The notes beneath the pieces were generated by a model. That model saw only the letters and a program-made list of their open reading frames with translations, searched no databases and was not told the origin of the DNA. From positions 1-64,000 of the forward strand of contig WHVD01000149.1 of NCBI GenBank assembly GCA_015178975.1: a stretch of 64,000 bases of DNA, given 5' to 3'. Shown here in pieces: positions 1 through 11,515 of this stretch. The DNA comes from Hysterangium stoloniferum. Its lineage: Eukaryota > Basidiomycota > Agaricomycetes > Hysterangiales > Hysterangiaceae. The translations under genes and the position numbers were made by a program. Every line of letters starts with the position of its first letter. Position 1 is the first letter of the stretch.

Positions 1-297
1 GTGTTCCTCCATGAACATTTCCTGCTTCCGCATGCTAGCAGCGACCTCCTCAGATGACGGTCTGACGGAGGGGCCTAACGGCTTGCTCCAATCCGTACCG
101 GTATTTTTCCCCAGCTCATCACCAAAGGAGAAAGTCGACAGGGGGTTGATTCTTGGGTACCCCAATTGCTCTCGACATTGTCTGTACGAGCACGCGGGTG
201 ATGAATCCCCCGCCGGTCGTGGATGTACTGGCTGTCGGGCTCGCGGGACCTTTTTGAACTTAGGGAGGACTTGCTTGTTTTGTTGGAAAGGGAGCAT
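1..297 (-). CDS. Unidentified ORF downstream of the retroelement pol, open to the window edge
   Basis: Minus-strand reading from an ATG at 297-295 stays open for 99 codons to base 1, so its end is outside the window. It lies about 350 bp past the end of the chromodomain, in the same orientation as the element. The translation is basic at first, has a Cys/Arg stretch in the middle, and ends in a Glu/Met-rich helix-like part. I recognise no family. It could be an accessory ORF of the retroelement, the start of an unrelated gene, or a chance frame. The long uninterrupted reading inside a decayed element makes chance less attractive but does not exclude it. Confidence 0.35.
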   Translation of the reverse strand, partial: MLPFQQNKQVLPKFKKVPRARQPVHPRPAGDSSPACSYRQCREQLGYPRINPLSTFSFGDELGKNTGTDWSKPLGPSVRPSSEEVAASMRKQEMFMEEH

Positions 298-649
298 TAT
301 AGCACGATAAAAAGTGGTGAAGTTGAAGATAGAGGGAAGGGCTGTAGATAGGTGAAGGACGTAGTGGTGAAAGATAAAGAAAATTTATGCGAATTTACGT
401 GTACTTTTTTTTATATATAATTGAATTGAAACTCCGCTCGGTTGGTCAGTTAAATAAAATTCATTAATTGTGGCCGGGTTTTGGGGAAATGTGTCCGCCG
501 CCAATTAATGGTTGTCCCAATCGACCGAAGGGATAGAAAAATAAAAAAGAATAAAAGCCAACGAGATGGCTCACCGAATAACTGAGATATTTCTGAAAGG
601 AAATTACAAAAGAGAGGGAATAGATGATTCCTTGAGCGCATATATCCCG

Positions 650-2287
650 TTAAATGTTGAACAGCACCTTGTACGCCCTCAAAAGTGCCAGAGCGTTTCT
701 AAGGTCAGTGCTGCTTAACCACGAATCCTCCTCGGGTCCATAACCTTTCCAGTGCACCCTAAAATAGCAGGCGATTTCGCTGTTTCCTATGTCCAACAAT
801 AGCTTCGACTTCATATTCTTCGTGATCTGATTTCAACTCTCTTAGGTTCTCAAGTTGGGGTCTCGGACCTAGCTTGGAAGGAGAGGGTTGATATTTCCGC
901 AGATGATCCCGATTAATGACTGGATGCATAGGATACTCCAGGGGAATCTTAAGCCTAAATACCTGAGAGTTCAATTTCTCAAGGACCTCGAATGGTCCAA
1001 TCCGTCTTTGTATTAGTTTCTTCCCCGTTCCCTTGACTTCCACCAGTTCGAGGGAGTGGGGGTTCACCAATACAAAGTCTCCCTCAGAGATATCTTCTAC
1101 AGGTCTTTGCTTCTTGTTATACGCTCGTGCTTGAATCTCTTGGGCTCGAGCGATGGAATCCCACGCCATCTGCCGATGATTTTCTAGCTCGAGGATCCAT
1201 TGGTCGGCCATAGGGCTGTCTGATAGTTCTCTAGGAACTAGGGGCTCGTCGCCTCCTAGAACTCGAGACATTCCTCTTGGGAGGTATCCCATTAATAAGA
1301 AGGCCGGGGCGTAGTTTGTGGAACTGTGAACAGTCGAGTTGTATGCGTGAACAACTACCTCAATCCACTGGGACCAGCTTTCTTTAGCAGAGGCACAATA
1401 GGCTCGAAGCATCTGTTCTATGGTCGCATTCATATTCTCCATTTGCCCATCCATTTGAGGATGATGAGTCGAAGATACCGCAAGGGTGGTACCATAGATC
1501 TTACAGACTTCCCGCCAAAACCTGCAGGTCCATCTCTTATCCCGGTCACAGATTAGTCGAGAGGGCAGTCCGAAGGGGCTTGCTACCTGTTTGACAAATA
1601 TTCGTGCGAATCCTTCAGCTGTAAGGTTCGAAAAGGTAGGTATTGTAATAGCGTAACGCGTCAATTTATCAACGGCAACGAAGACTGCGGAATACGAATC
1701 CTTTCCTGAATCGGGTAGTCCAGTGATCAAGTCCATAGAAACTACCTCGAATGGCCTAAAAGGTACGTCAGCCGGTCTGAGGGCTCCTTGACGAGCAATG
1801 CGATCGACTTTGGTCTTTTTGGCAGATATCGCAGGTACGCGCGTACGACACGCAATCTTGTAGCATTCTCGGCCAAAAGAACCGGTCTTTCATCAGGTTG
1901 AACAACTGCTGGCCTCCGGCGTGTGCTCCCTCAAAAGGGTTATCATGCACCAACCTTAGAATCGAGTTAATCATGGTTCTGGGTACACAAACTCGACTTT
2001 TCCAGTCCGAGTCGTGAAAGTACAGGAGTCGGTTTGCTCCCACGAAGTAGTGAGAAGGAGTAACAACCGCGTTGGGTGAAGGGGTATCTAAAGCGTAGAG
2101 ATTCCTGAAAACCGGGTCCTTTGAATAACCCTCTAGAAAATTTCTTTATATATCCCTCCTCGATGCTGATTAGTAGCTGAGGATGATGCAATGCGAAGTC
2201 GGACTCGTCTTCCTGGTCGTTCCTTATTGCATTATGAGTATCCCATTCTGACCGTCGGACCTTTTGAGTTACTCCGAAAGGCTCCAT
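650..2287 (-). pseudogene. Retroelement integrase (zinc finger, catalytic core) with C-terminal chromodomain, frameshifted
   Basis: Integrase inserts the cDNA copy into the genome. The HHCC zinc-binding part is at about 2043-1768 (H-x-N ... AHAGG ... CxxC in TCDIC). The catalytic core starts at 1736 with MDLITGLP and keeps the D, D, E series: aspartate in VAVDK, aspartate in ICDRD, and glutamate in the HPQMDGQMEN stretch. The C-terminal domain includes a HPVINRDHL box. A 1-nt shift near 772 takes the reading into a chromodomain with the VHWKGY and EEDSW signatures, ending at a TAA at 650-652. Frames also change near 2050-2110 and 1760. The fragments together cover the full domain set, but no single ORF does. 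Confidence 0.85.
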
Positions 2288-4158
2288 AGAATCGAGTATG
2301 GATAGAGAAGACCGACTTTCTTAGCGGGTTCGTCTTTCCATAGTTTTTCCTCAGTACTCTTGTCCAGAGAAGTCGAGGTGATAGCCTGCAAATCATCTCT
2401 AATAGGGCTCACAAAGGCTGGTACCTGAGGGAGTCTGGACAGTGGATCCACGTTGCTGTGAACTCTCCCTGCTCGATGCAAAATCTCGAGACCTGGAAAT
2501 GCAGCGTATATCGCCCCCCATGCGGCTAGTCGACGATTAGTGTTCTCGTAAGATCTAGCCCATTGCAGAGCTGCATGGTCCGTAATGAGCAGGACATGTT
2601 CACCTTCAATGAAAGGTTGAAAGTGGACCAGTCCCTCCTTTGCTGCCAATGCTTCCCGTTCAGTAGCAGAATAGTTACGCTCCGCGCTTTTCAGCGTGCG
2701 ACTCCAATATGCAATGACTCGTTCAACAGTAACTTCGGTCGCCTCAAAAGTGGATCCCCACGAATCCGACCACTCAATCTCGGGCTGTTTGGTTTTGTAC
2801 CGATGAACAAAGGATGGCACGTCCTGCGCACGGTCAAAAGCCAATTTGGCTTGGGCATAGATTTTAGTGTCCACTAAATCTCCTAAAGCCATCTTCTGGA
2901 CTTGTTGGAGGCAACAACCCAAGGCAAAATCCGAAGCGTCCGTATACAATCGGTAGGGCATCCCACTAACTGGATGTCCCAGCACTGGAGCTGATCCTAA
3001 TGCGGTTTTAACATCCTCATAAGCTCGGACATGTTCAGCAGTCCACGTCCAAGGTGTTCCCTTTTTTAGGAGCGAGAATAAAGGGGACACCATCCATGAA
3101 TAAAATGGTATATATGCTGAAAAGTAAAGGACCATTCCAAGGAACCGTTGTAGATCAGAAACCTTAGTGGGTGGGGCCAATTCCAATATAGCGCGAACTT
3201 TTTCTTGGTGGGTTGAAAAACCCAGCCTAGATACTTTATGACCCAATAACAATATCGAATTATATCCGATAAAACATTTCTTGGGAGAGAGAGTGATACC
3301 GGCCGAAGCGATAGCGCCAAGCACCTGATTCAGGTGAAGCAAATGATCATCCCAGTTCTTAGAGAATATGACTATGTCATCGATGTAGACTAAACAAAAA
3401 ATCCACAAGTAGGGTGCTAAAACTGTTTGCATGACGCGCTGAAATGTAGAGGGGCCGTTTCTGAGCCCAAATGGCATCCTTTTAAATTGCCACAGCCCTC
3501 TATGGGATCTAAAGGCTGTTTTGGGCTTATCGTCCTCCAACATTTCTAATTGAGTAAACCCGGCCAGCGCATCAAAAGAAGAAAGAACATTTGACCCCGA
3601 CAGCGCTTGCATAATCTCCGATTGACGTGGTAAAGGGAATTCGTCTGGAACAGTAAGATGGTTAAGTTTCCGATAGTCGATGACCACCCGCGGTTTACCA
3701 TTGCGATATACTACAAAGGCTGGCGCTCCCCAGGGGCTTTTAGATGGCTCAATGACACCCTGTTCGAACCAGGTATCCATTTGCTCGTCTATAACTCTCC
3801 TATTGGCAGGGGACGAGGGGAACATAGGCATGGATATGGGCTGAGCGCCCTCTTTCAAGGGGACAGGGACTCTACATTCCACTTGCCCTAACCGTCCGTC
3901 GACTCCGAAAGCCTTAACGTTCTCAGTCAAAACTGATCTGAGACGTGGCAGGACCTCCGTTGGTATATCCGGTCCCAAATTGACTAACTTGTGAAGATCC
4001 TCTGAGGCAAATTTCTCATTATCAGCCACTGCAGCCGTCTTAGGACCAGGCGGTTCGAAATCGTCTGCAATCTCTGGTTCAACAGGTGGCTTAGGCCTTT
4101 CTGAGGCGACTTGACTGGTCCTCCTCAAGTTGAGAGAGACTTTCGATAAGGTGTGCAA
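2269..4158 (-). pseudogene. Retroelement reverse transcriptase and RNase H
   Basis: A 629-codon open frame. RT comes first: WGAPAFVV, then SSFDALAGF, then the MPFGLRNGPSTFQ block, and the catalytic YIDD box at about 3375-3386. RNase H follows, with YTDAS, the SATERE block and the final ITDHAAL and NVDPLSR stretches. This reading frame is itself intact and its key acidic residues are present. It is labelled a pseudogene only because the protease upstream and the integrase downstream are in other frames. It overlaps the protease frame by 68 bp (4091-4158), which is either a decayed junction or an original frameshift site. Confidence 0.88.
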
Positions 4159-4925
4159 TCTTGGTCGCGCCTGCTACCATTAAACCTTTCTCCTCGAGTG
4201 ACCTGGGCTTGTGAGCCCAACGAGCAGGGTCATGAATTATCCCTATTGTCTCCCCTCGTCGGATAGTCTTAGGGGTTAGCGATGGATTGGCTAAAGGTAC
4301 TGCCGCACTATTCCTTGAAATTGCCGTGATTGGTGTGGCTAATATAGAACCGTCTTCGTTTTGCAGTACAATTCCTTCAACAATCCATTCCTCGCCCTTT
4401 AGATCTTCAACAAAAATAGGCACTAGTCTGGCTGACTCTGGATCGATAGTGCAATCCTCCAAGGCTCGCGCGACTCTTTCAGTACGCACACCTTTATCGG
4501 GGAGAGAGGTGAGTTTGGATGACTCCTTCTCATGCTTCCCGAAAGGGGCCTTATTGACGGTGAAGGTCAAAGGTTGAGGTTCCTTAGAAGAACTGGCTGG
4601 AATAAAACCCTGTCGTCCCGGGAGAATAAGTCTAGATCCCAGCGGCTGATCTCTTAGAGTACCAATTTCATAATTAATATGGAAGTCTTCTCCCAAAAGA
4701 ATTGGCACCGTCATTCCTCTAACGACATAAGTTTCTGCCGCGAACTTCAGTAACGTTCCACTGTCGTCCTCCAGGTAAATGGGGATATTAACATATCCAA
4801 TAACCTTAGCATTACCCTGTGAGCTGGATTAGACGTAACTTGAGTCCTTGTTTCAACTTATACATGCCCTGCAGTTCCTTGTAGAATTCCTCCGATATAA
4901 GGGAAAGATCCGCTCCCGTGTCCAT
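4091..4925 (-). pseudogene. Retroelement aspartic protease (retropepsin) and linker, broken
   Basis: The retropepsin active-site box DTGAD is encoded at about 4922-4908 on the minus strand, only one codon after the TGA that closes the gag frame. It is in the same frame as gag, so gag and protease were once continuous. A frameshift near 4820 leads into the second half, which contains the typical ILLGEDF segment near 4700 (open frame 4714-4091). One nonsense codon and one shift therefore inactivate it. A C-to-T change of CGA would give the TGA seen; this is an inference. Confidence 0.75.
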
Positions 4926-7900
4926 TCAAATTTTAACGCGTTCGGGTGAATCGGGAGTTCCTACATGACCGAAAACATGGAGCGCTGCAACTCCTATGCT
5001 AGAGTAACCACTGGGGGGATCCCGTTTTCGATAAAGGATTGTAGTATCCTCCTTCATCAGACGACTGGGACGAGGGTATTGGATTCGAGGCCTCTTACTT
5101 TCCTTGCGCAGGGACAAGATTACGTTCCTGCGTTCACTTCGGCAAGGAACACGCTTTGAAGGGGAATCCAATACTGGATCATCATCGCTGTCCTCCGAAT
5201 CTGAATTCTCGTACGGTAGTAAATCGGGGGGGTTCCTGGGATCAAACGGGAACATGTCAACATCAGCTCCAGGCAAACAGAGCGAATTCGAACTGATTTG
5301 TTCGTGAGAATCTCCAATCTGACAATAGTCCTCGGTCAGGCCTTCAAGGTCCTGCCGATGAGCACTCAGTCGGTCTCCTTTTTCGAAGAAATCTGCGGCG
5401 AATATGGATACGTAAGCTTCAGACAGAAGAGCTTCACCAGTCGTTCGATTTTCCTCCCTCACTAATTTGTCTTCGACATGGGGCGAATAAACAGAAACAA
5501 AAGTCAATTCGTCATCAGAGTTATTTACTTGTCCTTGTATAGATAGTCCATGAACCACTTCATATAACCTTTGCTCCTCAGCTTCCTCCGACATATCCTG
5601 TGCGGAGCATTTGTTGATAGAGACATAATGAGACATTTTGCCAGCTTGAGGGCAGTCTATCTTAAAATGCTCCGGACTTCCACATATCCAACATTCCTTG
5701 GTGGGTTTGACCGAACTCCTCTTGTTACTCCTCTCGAAGAACATTTTTCCGTGACGCTTTCCCTCTTTTGGATCAGCGATGTCCAGAACGGTCCTTCTCG
5801 TCGAGCCTCTCTCGTTAGTCTCACTAACGAGAATATGGTTAGGTGAAGAGGAGTCGCCGGTGACTCTAAAATCCAATTCTTGACCCTCCGATAACATTAC
5901 GCGCGGTTTCTGGAACCTGTAACATTCCCGGTGTGTTTGGACCCAAGCGTTAATCAGAGCTTCTTGCAGGTTGTTAGCATAAGTCTGTAAACTCATAATA
6001 TTATCGATGGGTTGTCCTTGGAGAAGGTAGAGCCATTCCGTAGGCAGTGTGAGAATGAGTCTGCGTGTCTCATCCCCTCTGTCCTGGTGGAACCCGTACA
6101 GGAAACGATAAAGTTTAACTCTCCATTGGATATAGTGGACGGGTGTCTCACGATCGTGACCAGCCTGTCGAAATTTCATAGCTTCCCATTCTAAGGCTAA
6201 GGATTCACGCCAACGAGTTCCGAGCAATCCTTCGACGATACCCCAAAGAAACGACCCATGAGTTTGACTGAATTCAGTATGATGCTCACGGTCTAAGGTG
6301 CTCCACCAGACCTTAGCGTGCCCCTTGAGTCGTCTTGGCAGAGCAACTCCTAAGATCGCACTCATGGAGTCTGATATCTCCGCGAGACTCATGATATCCA
6401 TGATATAGTCCAAGGCTTCAGATTGAGCTCCATCGTATTCAGGGAGATCAGACCATTTGATCTTGAGGTCGTTGGTGTTAAGAGTGACCTTCTTGTCCTT
6501 AGGTAAGTCATCAATAAGCGCGCTAGCTCGAGACCGCATCGGAGTTCGAAAAAGGGTATTAGACACTCCATTGTGGCGTTCCCCACGTCCTGAGTTCCCT
6601 CCCCGGTCTGAAGTATTCGAACTCCCAGATGAATCGCTGGGGGGTCCTCCTGATGGCAAAAAAGGGTTTGAAGCGATCGGTAGAGAATGGCGGGGACCGT
6701 CTGGATTAAGCGATCCTCGACCAGCGACTGGGCCAGCTATGCCCTCAGTGAATGCCGTGGAGAAGGACGGTCGACCCTTGTTGGCGACTGATCGGTTTCT
6801 GAGAGTGGTCACTTCATCCCTGAAGTTTGGGCTGTTGGAGACTCCCTCAAATGCGACGCGAGAGCGGTGGTCTCCCTGGAAAGACATTAGGCCCGGTTCC
6901 ATCGCGATTTGTCTCTCGATCTCCGTCACGTTCAGAAGTCGACACGGCTGGGGTTGATGGAAAGGAGCGCAGACCTCAATCCTCTTCTCCTAAAGGCGTT
7001 CTATCACTTGCGTCCTCAAGTCCAGTGGAAAATCCTCCAATATTACGGGACGGTTGAGAGAATGCAGAAAACGAGTATCAGGGGACCCGTTTAAGTTGCG
7101 AACGAACGAATTGGTCGTGGAGATAGGCGAATCAGGGACCTGGATCGAGTCGTTATAGGGGAGGAGTACCTCTAAAACCATCTTATCAAGTCTTCTTTGG
7201 TGTCGCTTCAACCGACCTCTTAAAGTGAGGTATGCCAGCGATAGATTCGGCGTGACTCCATTGAGAGACTCCTCCAACATACAGATGTACATGTACTGGT
7301 AGTCAACCTTAGGCACAACATGATCTCCGCCAAGCAGGACATGCAGGATCTGCAACACATCATCATGCGTACGAAGTGCTTCAAGGAACATAGAAAACAC
7401 CTCCCGCTTGAGAATTCTTCTTCCTCCTTCCATAGTAGTCGTCACCTCATTCGACCATTCAGGAATCGATTGGGTCAAATCCTCAAGGTTCCCTGGTCGC
7501 GTGAATAAATCCCGCGCCGATAAAATCGCTTGATAACGCCCTAACCAGACTGCTACAGTCTCCGGTAGAATAGGGTAATCCGTACTGTACTCCTCCACGA
7601 AGGGGGTAACCTGATCCTCGGGGATTCGATCGGTGTAGTGCATATCCCATTTGTAATCGATGGGCTGGGCGTAAACCATATGACCTCCGAGGAACTGCTT
7701 AAGGATGACCTGTCTCGGAGGGAATCTGAGAACGGGTGTGGGTGCTCGATTAGACTCAACGTTAACTCCAGGGGTGTCCAACTGCTTGAGTAATGAGCAT
7801 TCCTCAGGTGGATCGGGGGGAATATTCATTGACGATCCAACTACTACTCCGAGGGAATCCTCTGGAGGAGGTGATCCTGAAGGAAGCTGGGGAATGTTCG

Positions 7901-8090
7901 TAGACGATCCAGCTACTACTCCGGGGGAATCCTCCGGAGGAGCTGATCCTTGAAAAGTCAACGAAGACTTCCTCAGGGTGACGTTACGGGGTGGTTCTAG
8001 GTTAAAAGATTTTTGACGAGGCATGGAGCTACCCGGCATTGATGAAGGCCTAGATGTTTGATTCTTGCCCGTAGTCATTCGCGTGTTCAA
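4926..8090 (-). pseudogene. Retroelement Gag polyprotein with CCHC zinc knuckle, one internal stop
   Basis: Two long readings, 8090-6990 (366 aa) and about 6929-4926, lie in the same frame and are separated by one TAG at 6990-6992, so they are one former gag. The N-terminal part is Pro/Ser-rich and holds two imperfect copies of a PPEDS-GVV-GSS unit at about 7810-7960. The capsid-like part has a LKGHAKVWW helix and a LALEWEAMKF segment. A single CCHC knuckle follows (CWICGSPEHFKIDC, about 5700-5660). The acidic tail runs into the protease in the same frame. Read-through of the TAG cannot be excluded from sequence, but the other breaks in the element favour decay. Confidence 0.82.
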
Positions 8091-8137
8091 GTCTTAGTAG
8101 TCAAATAATAAGTTTTTCCTCATAGGAAAAGAACGGT

Positions 8138-8153
8138 CCGGCTCGGATCACCA
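8138..8153 (-). promoter_or_regulatory. Putative tRNA primer-binding site of the gypsy element
   Basis: On the minus strand the 16 bases start with TGG, one base after the CA end of the putative 5' LTR. This is the expected position for a site that pairs with the CCA end of a tRNA. I cannot name the tRNA. Confidence 0.5.
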
Positions 8154-8154
8154 C

Positions 8155-8794
8155 TGTGAAGAGTGGTGGATTCTGACCGCTCAATATACGAAGAATAGTG
8201 TTTATTCAACTACTATTAGAGAGTATTGACCGTCAGTACAATACTATAGATTACTAGACTGTTAGTACTAGTATAAGAACACACTGTACACCTCAAGAGC
8301 AACTGTATAGTTGCTCGTGACGGCTTAGAACAGTAAGATAATGAGTTGACCTTTTACAGTACAACTAGTAGCTAGAAATAAGTAAGACACTCAGCTAAAG
8401 ACTGAGTATCTAGGATAGAGTAATAGTAGCGGGAGTCGACTACAGTATCGACGAGCGCAAAGTCTTGAAAGCGGAACTCGACCTTAGCGGTTCGAGTCCA
8501 AAAGGCTATTAGTAGACTAGAGAATGCTACCCTTATGGTAGCTGAGATACTACCCTTGACACCTCTCGCTATTCGACGTCTGAGTCGTTACGAGGTGGTG
8601 TCTGCTGGGTAAAAGTTGTCTATCGTTTGGCGCCGAGGGCGCCCATACGTATACACAAAGCTTTGAACTACAAATCAAGGTGTGCTCGAAATATAGAAAG
8701 AATATAAAGAAAGAAAATAAAAGTCAAATAATAAAGTACTATAATCCGGTTATTATTCCTTAGTCCAGGTATGCATATATGCATACCCTTTACA
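8155..8794 (-). repeat. Putative 5' LTR of the gypsy element
   Basis: About 640 bp between the primer-binding site and unrelated repeats. Read on the minus strand it starts TGTA and ends TTCACA, so it has TG...CA ends. Most of it (about 8340-8790) has a diverged second copy at about 11068-11510. Its inner end is related, in inverse orientation, to 9096-9230 and 10935-11066. Without the partner LTR the borders are provisional. Confidence 0.6.
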
Positions 8795-8830
8795 CTTTTA
8801 CACCACAACCACAACTTACCCAGACACCTG

Positions 8831-9230
8831 TTAGTGTCCTGTAAGTTGTGATTGGTGTATCATCTCAACCATCACAGACGGGCTTTAGCTACTCACTCAA
8901 TCAGAGTTTCAAACTGTACCAGTCGAAACTCAATCCTTATCTCAACCCGCATGGACTACATCCACGCTACTCTATTATTTGACTCTCTAGTTACTCTACT
9001 TGCACTCGAGCAGTCGTCCAGAATCGCACTTAACAGTTGATTCTACTTATTCGTTCTAGCTATCTACCTTACTTTAGATAGCTACTTCTCTCTACTGTAT
9101 TGAACTAAGCAGTCAATACGCGTTCAGTCTGTATTAGACTTAGACAGTCAATACATCCTGGTGTCGTACCTAAACGGTCGATATTCTTCGTATATAGAAT
9201 GATTAGAACTTCCACCACTCTTCACAATGC
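8831..9230 (+). repeat. Related LTR remnant in plus orientation
   Basis: This stretch starts TGTAAGTTG and ends CTTCACAA. Its last 135 bases match 10935-11066 in direct orientation, and the reverse complement of the inner end of the LTR at 8155-8290. A block at about 8966-9030 recurs at 9228-9290. It looks like a solo or truncated LTR lying next to the main one. Confidence 0.45.
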
Positions 9231-9289
9231 TACTCTGTTATTTGACTCTCTCATGATTCTCTTCAACACTCGAGCAGTCATTCAGAATC

Positions 9290-10925
9290 TGTTACGACCG
9301 GACAATCCCGCCGGACTCCGGGCACTAACCCGTACGCCCCCATGCGCTACAAGCACCAATCGTCTGTTTATAGGATTTCCCGCCCGGACTCCATTACGTC
9401 AAGACTCGTTACGTTCGACCTCATTACGACACATATCAGTCACCGGACCTCCCCCGGACTCCGTCTCTGTCTATGTCCATCTTCGTCCCACACATCAGTC
9501 ACCGGTCCCCGCTTAGAATCCCATCACCGCTCTAATCGAGCCCCATTCCCGTTTTAGTCAAATGACCTGTCACGATTTAGGACTCCGCTCCCGCTCCGTT
9601 TCCTGTTATGGGTTATGCTTTGTCACAATTCGGACTCCGCTCTGTTCCGTCCCGTTCCTAACACCAATTTGGTGTTTACTATTCCCGTTTCATGTTTTGT
9701 TAGTTTCATTTCATTATTACTGGATTTGGTATGTCATGCATTCCACGGTCTATATAAACTGGCAGATGTTGTACATACAATCCAGTCAGAAAATTATGTA
9801 GCTTAGATTCCCCCCAGTAATCTAATAATATTTTCCGCTCTAAAACCTTACTCGATTCACATCGCTCACACTAGTCGGAGCCCACGGGCTCCAGCGCATC
9901 TATCTCTCTCAACCAACTCGACTCACGACCCACGACCTCCGACTTACGACCCATGACCCGACTTACGACCTATGACCCACAAACCCCGCCCGGACTCCCC
10001 GGGATCCCCATCCGTCCATTTGAAATTGGACAACACGATCTAGCGAGGGTGCAGCCTATAAGCTGAAGCCAAGTCCTACCGGATATCCCGTGGGTTTCTC
10101 CAGAGACCCGGCCTGTGTGTGTATCCTAACAGAATTGTACTTTACGGTCGATTCTCCTTATTCATTTTAGCTCTCTATTTTACTTTAGATAGCTATTTCA
10201 CTCGACCGTATTTGTTACGACTGTGTCGCAACCCTTCGCATGCTGATGGTCCCCGATGGTATATCATAATTATACGTCTTCAACAAGACAAAGATCTTGG
10301 AAGCCGTCGGTCCCCCGATGCTGACGTATGCCTTCCGGTCAATCAAACCCGACTACGCCTTTCTGTCTGGCTATGTTTTGATACATCCCTTTTATTATGT
10401 TGATCCGCTTCCACTCTATGTTTCACATATGTCTATCTATATTTGTAGTCCTCGAACTATTTCCTTTTATCGTAATTTCCATTCTCGGTTATCATCGGCC
10501 TCTGAACTAATCATAAACTTCCCGTTCCTAGTCAAGCTTAATGCTAATACTGTTTTCCGCCCTTCTCCCCATTAGTACTTTCTAGACACCTGTTACTTGT
10601 ATATGAACCCGCTGTAGTTGTAGTTACTAGGCAATCAGAATATCGACTCAGAATACCCTCATACGTCTGTAACAGTCTCATACTAAGAATCCCCCATCCG
10701 CCTTTGCGTGCGCTCGCCCACTTCCGGCCCCGACCCCCTTGGCCCAACACTTGACTTGTCCTTCGGTTCCGATCAGTATCTCGCCGAGAGGAGCTCTTTA
10801 GGATTAGTCTTCGCCCGCCCGAAATTTAAGGACACCCTACGGATATTTGCGAGGGTGCAGCACATAAGCTGAAGCCAAGTCCTTCCGATCGGTCCCTGTC
10901 AGCCACCGACATTTAGTCAGTTTTC
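9290..10925. repeat. Degenerate repeat-rich non-coding stretch
   Basis: No credible gene is visible. The motif CCGGACTCC or close variants recurs at about 9311, 9386, 9452, 9640 and 9988. A block ending in TAAGCTGAAGCCAAGTCC occurs at about 10050-10075 and again at 10862-10885. CACATCAGTCACCGG-like units occur at 9440 and 9490. The AT-rich block TACTTTAGATAGCTA is seen at about 9070 and 10190. It reads as old transposon debris. Confidence 0.4.
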
Positions 10926-10929
10926 AGTT

Positions 10930-11515
10930 CTTAACAGTATTGAACTAAACAGTCAATACGTGTTCGGTCTGTATTAGACTTAGATAGTCAATACATCTTT
11001 GTGTCATACCTAAATGGTCAATATTCTTCGTATATAGAATGGTTAGAACTTCCACCACTCTTCACAACTGTTGCAGTACAACTCACAGCGAGATATAAGA
11101 GAGATAACCAGTGAGAGGCTGGATATCTAAATAGAATGAGAACAGCGCGAGTTGACTACAGTGTCAACTAGCACAAAGACCTGAGTGAGGGACTTGACCT
11201 TCATGGTTCGAGTCCAGAAACTATTAGCAAGTTAAAAGACACTACCTTTATAGGTAGCTGAGATGTTACCCTTGACACCTCTTGCTATTCGATGTCTGGA
11301 TCATTACCAAGTGGTGTCTGTTGGGTAAAAAGGTCTGAGTTTTTTGTTTGGCACCGAGTGTGCCCATAAGTATACACAAAGCTTTGAACTAAAGAATTAA
11401 TGGTATGCTCCAAAGGCATAACAAATAAAAGAAAGGAAATAAAAGGTAGATAATAAAGTAATATAATGTATCTACTATTCAACAGTCTGATCATGATATA
11501 TGCATACCCTTCACC
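10930..11515 (-). repeat. Second, truncated LTR copy
   Basis: Bases 11068-11510 align in direct orientation with 8340-8790, including the TTTGGC-CCGAG and CCCATA-GTATACACAAAG blocks, with many substitutions. Bases 10935-11066 align with 9096-9230. The two parts abut at about 11067. This suggests nested insertion or recombination between LTRs of one family. Confidence 0.5.

Larger units (their letters stand above)
1..8794 (-). mobile_element. Ty3/gypsy LTR retrotransposon with chromodomain, degenerate, 3' end outside window
   Basis: Read on the minus strand the order is 5' LTR (8794-8155), primer-binding site, gag, protease, reverse transcriptase/RNase H, integrase, chromodomain, then an extra ORF leaving the window at base 1. 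RT before integrase is the Ty3/gypsy order. A C-terminal chromodomain is typical of chromoviruses, where it is thought to guide insertion into heterochromatin. The coding part is broken by an in-frame TAG (6990-6992), an in-frame TGA (4926-4928) and several frameshifts (about 4820, 4090-4160, 2270, 2050-2110, 1760, 772), so this copy cannot make a full Gag-Pol. The 3' LTR is not visible and must lie left of the window if the element is complete. Confidence 0.93.

Noticed and set aside
8425-8520. tRNA-like element suggested by GGTTCGAGTCC
   Set aside because: There is no cloverleaf or A-box at the right spacing. The motif is part of a local inverted repeat in the LTR.
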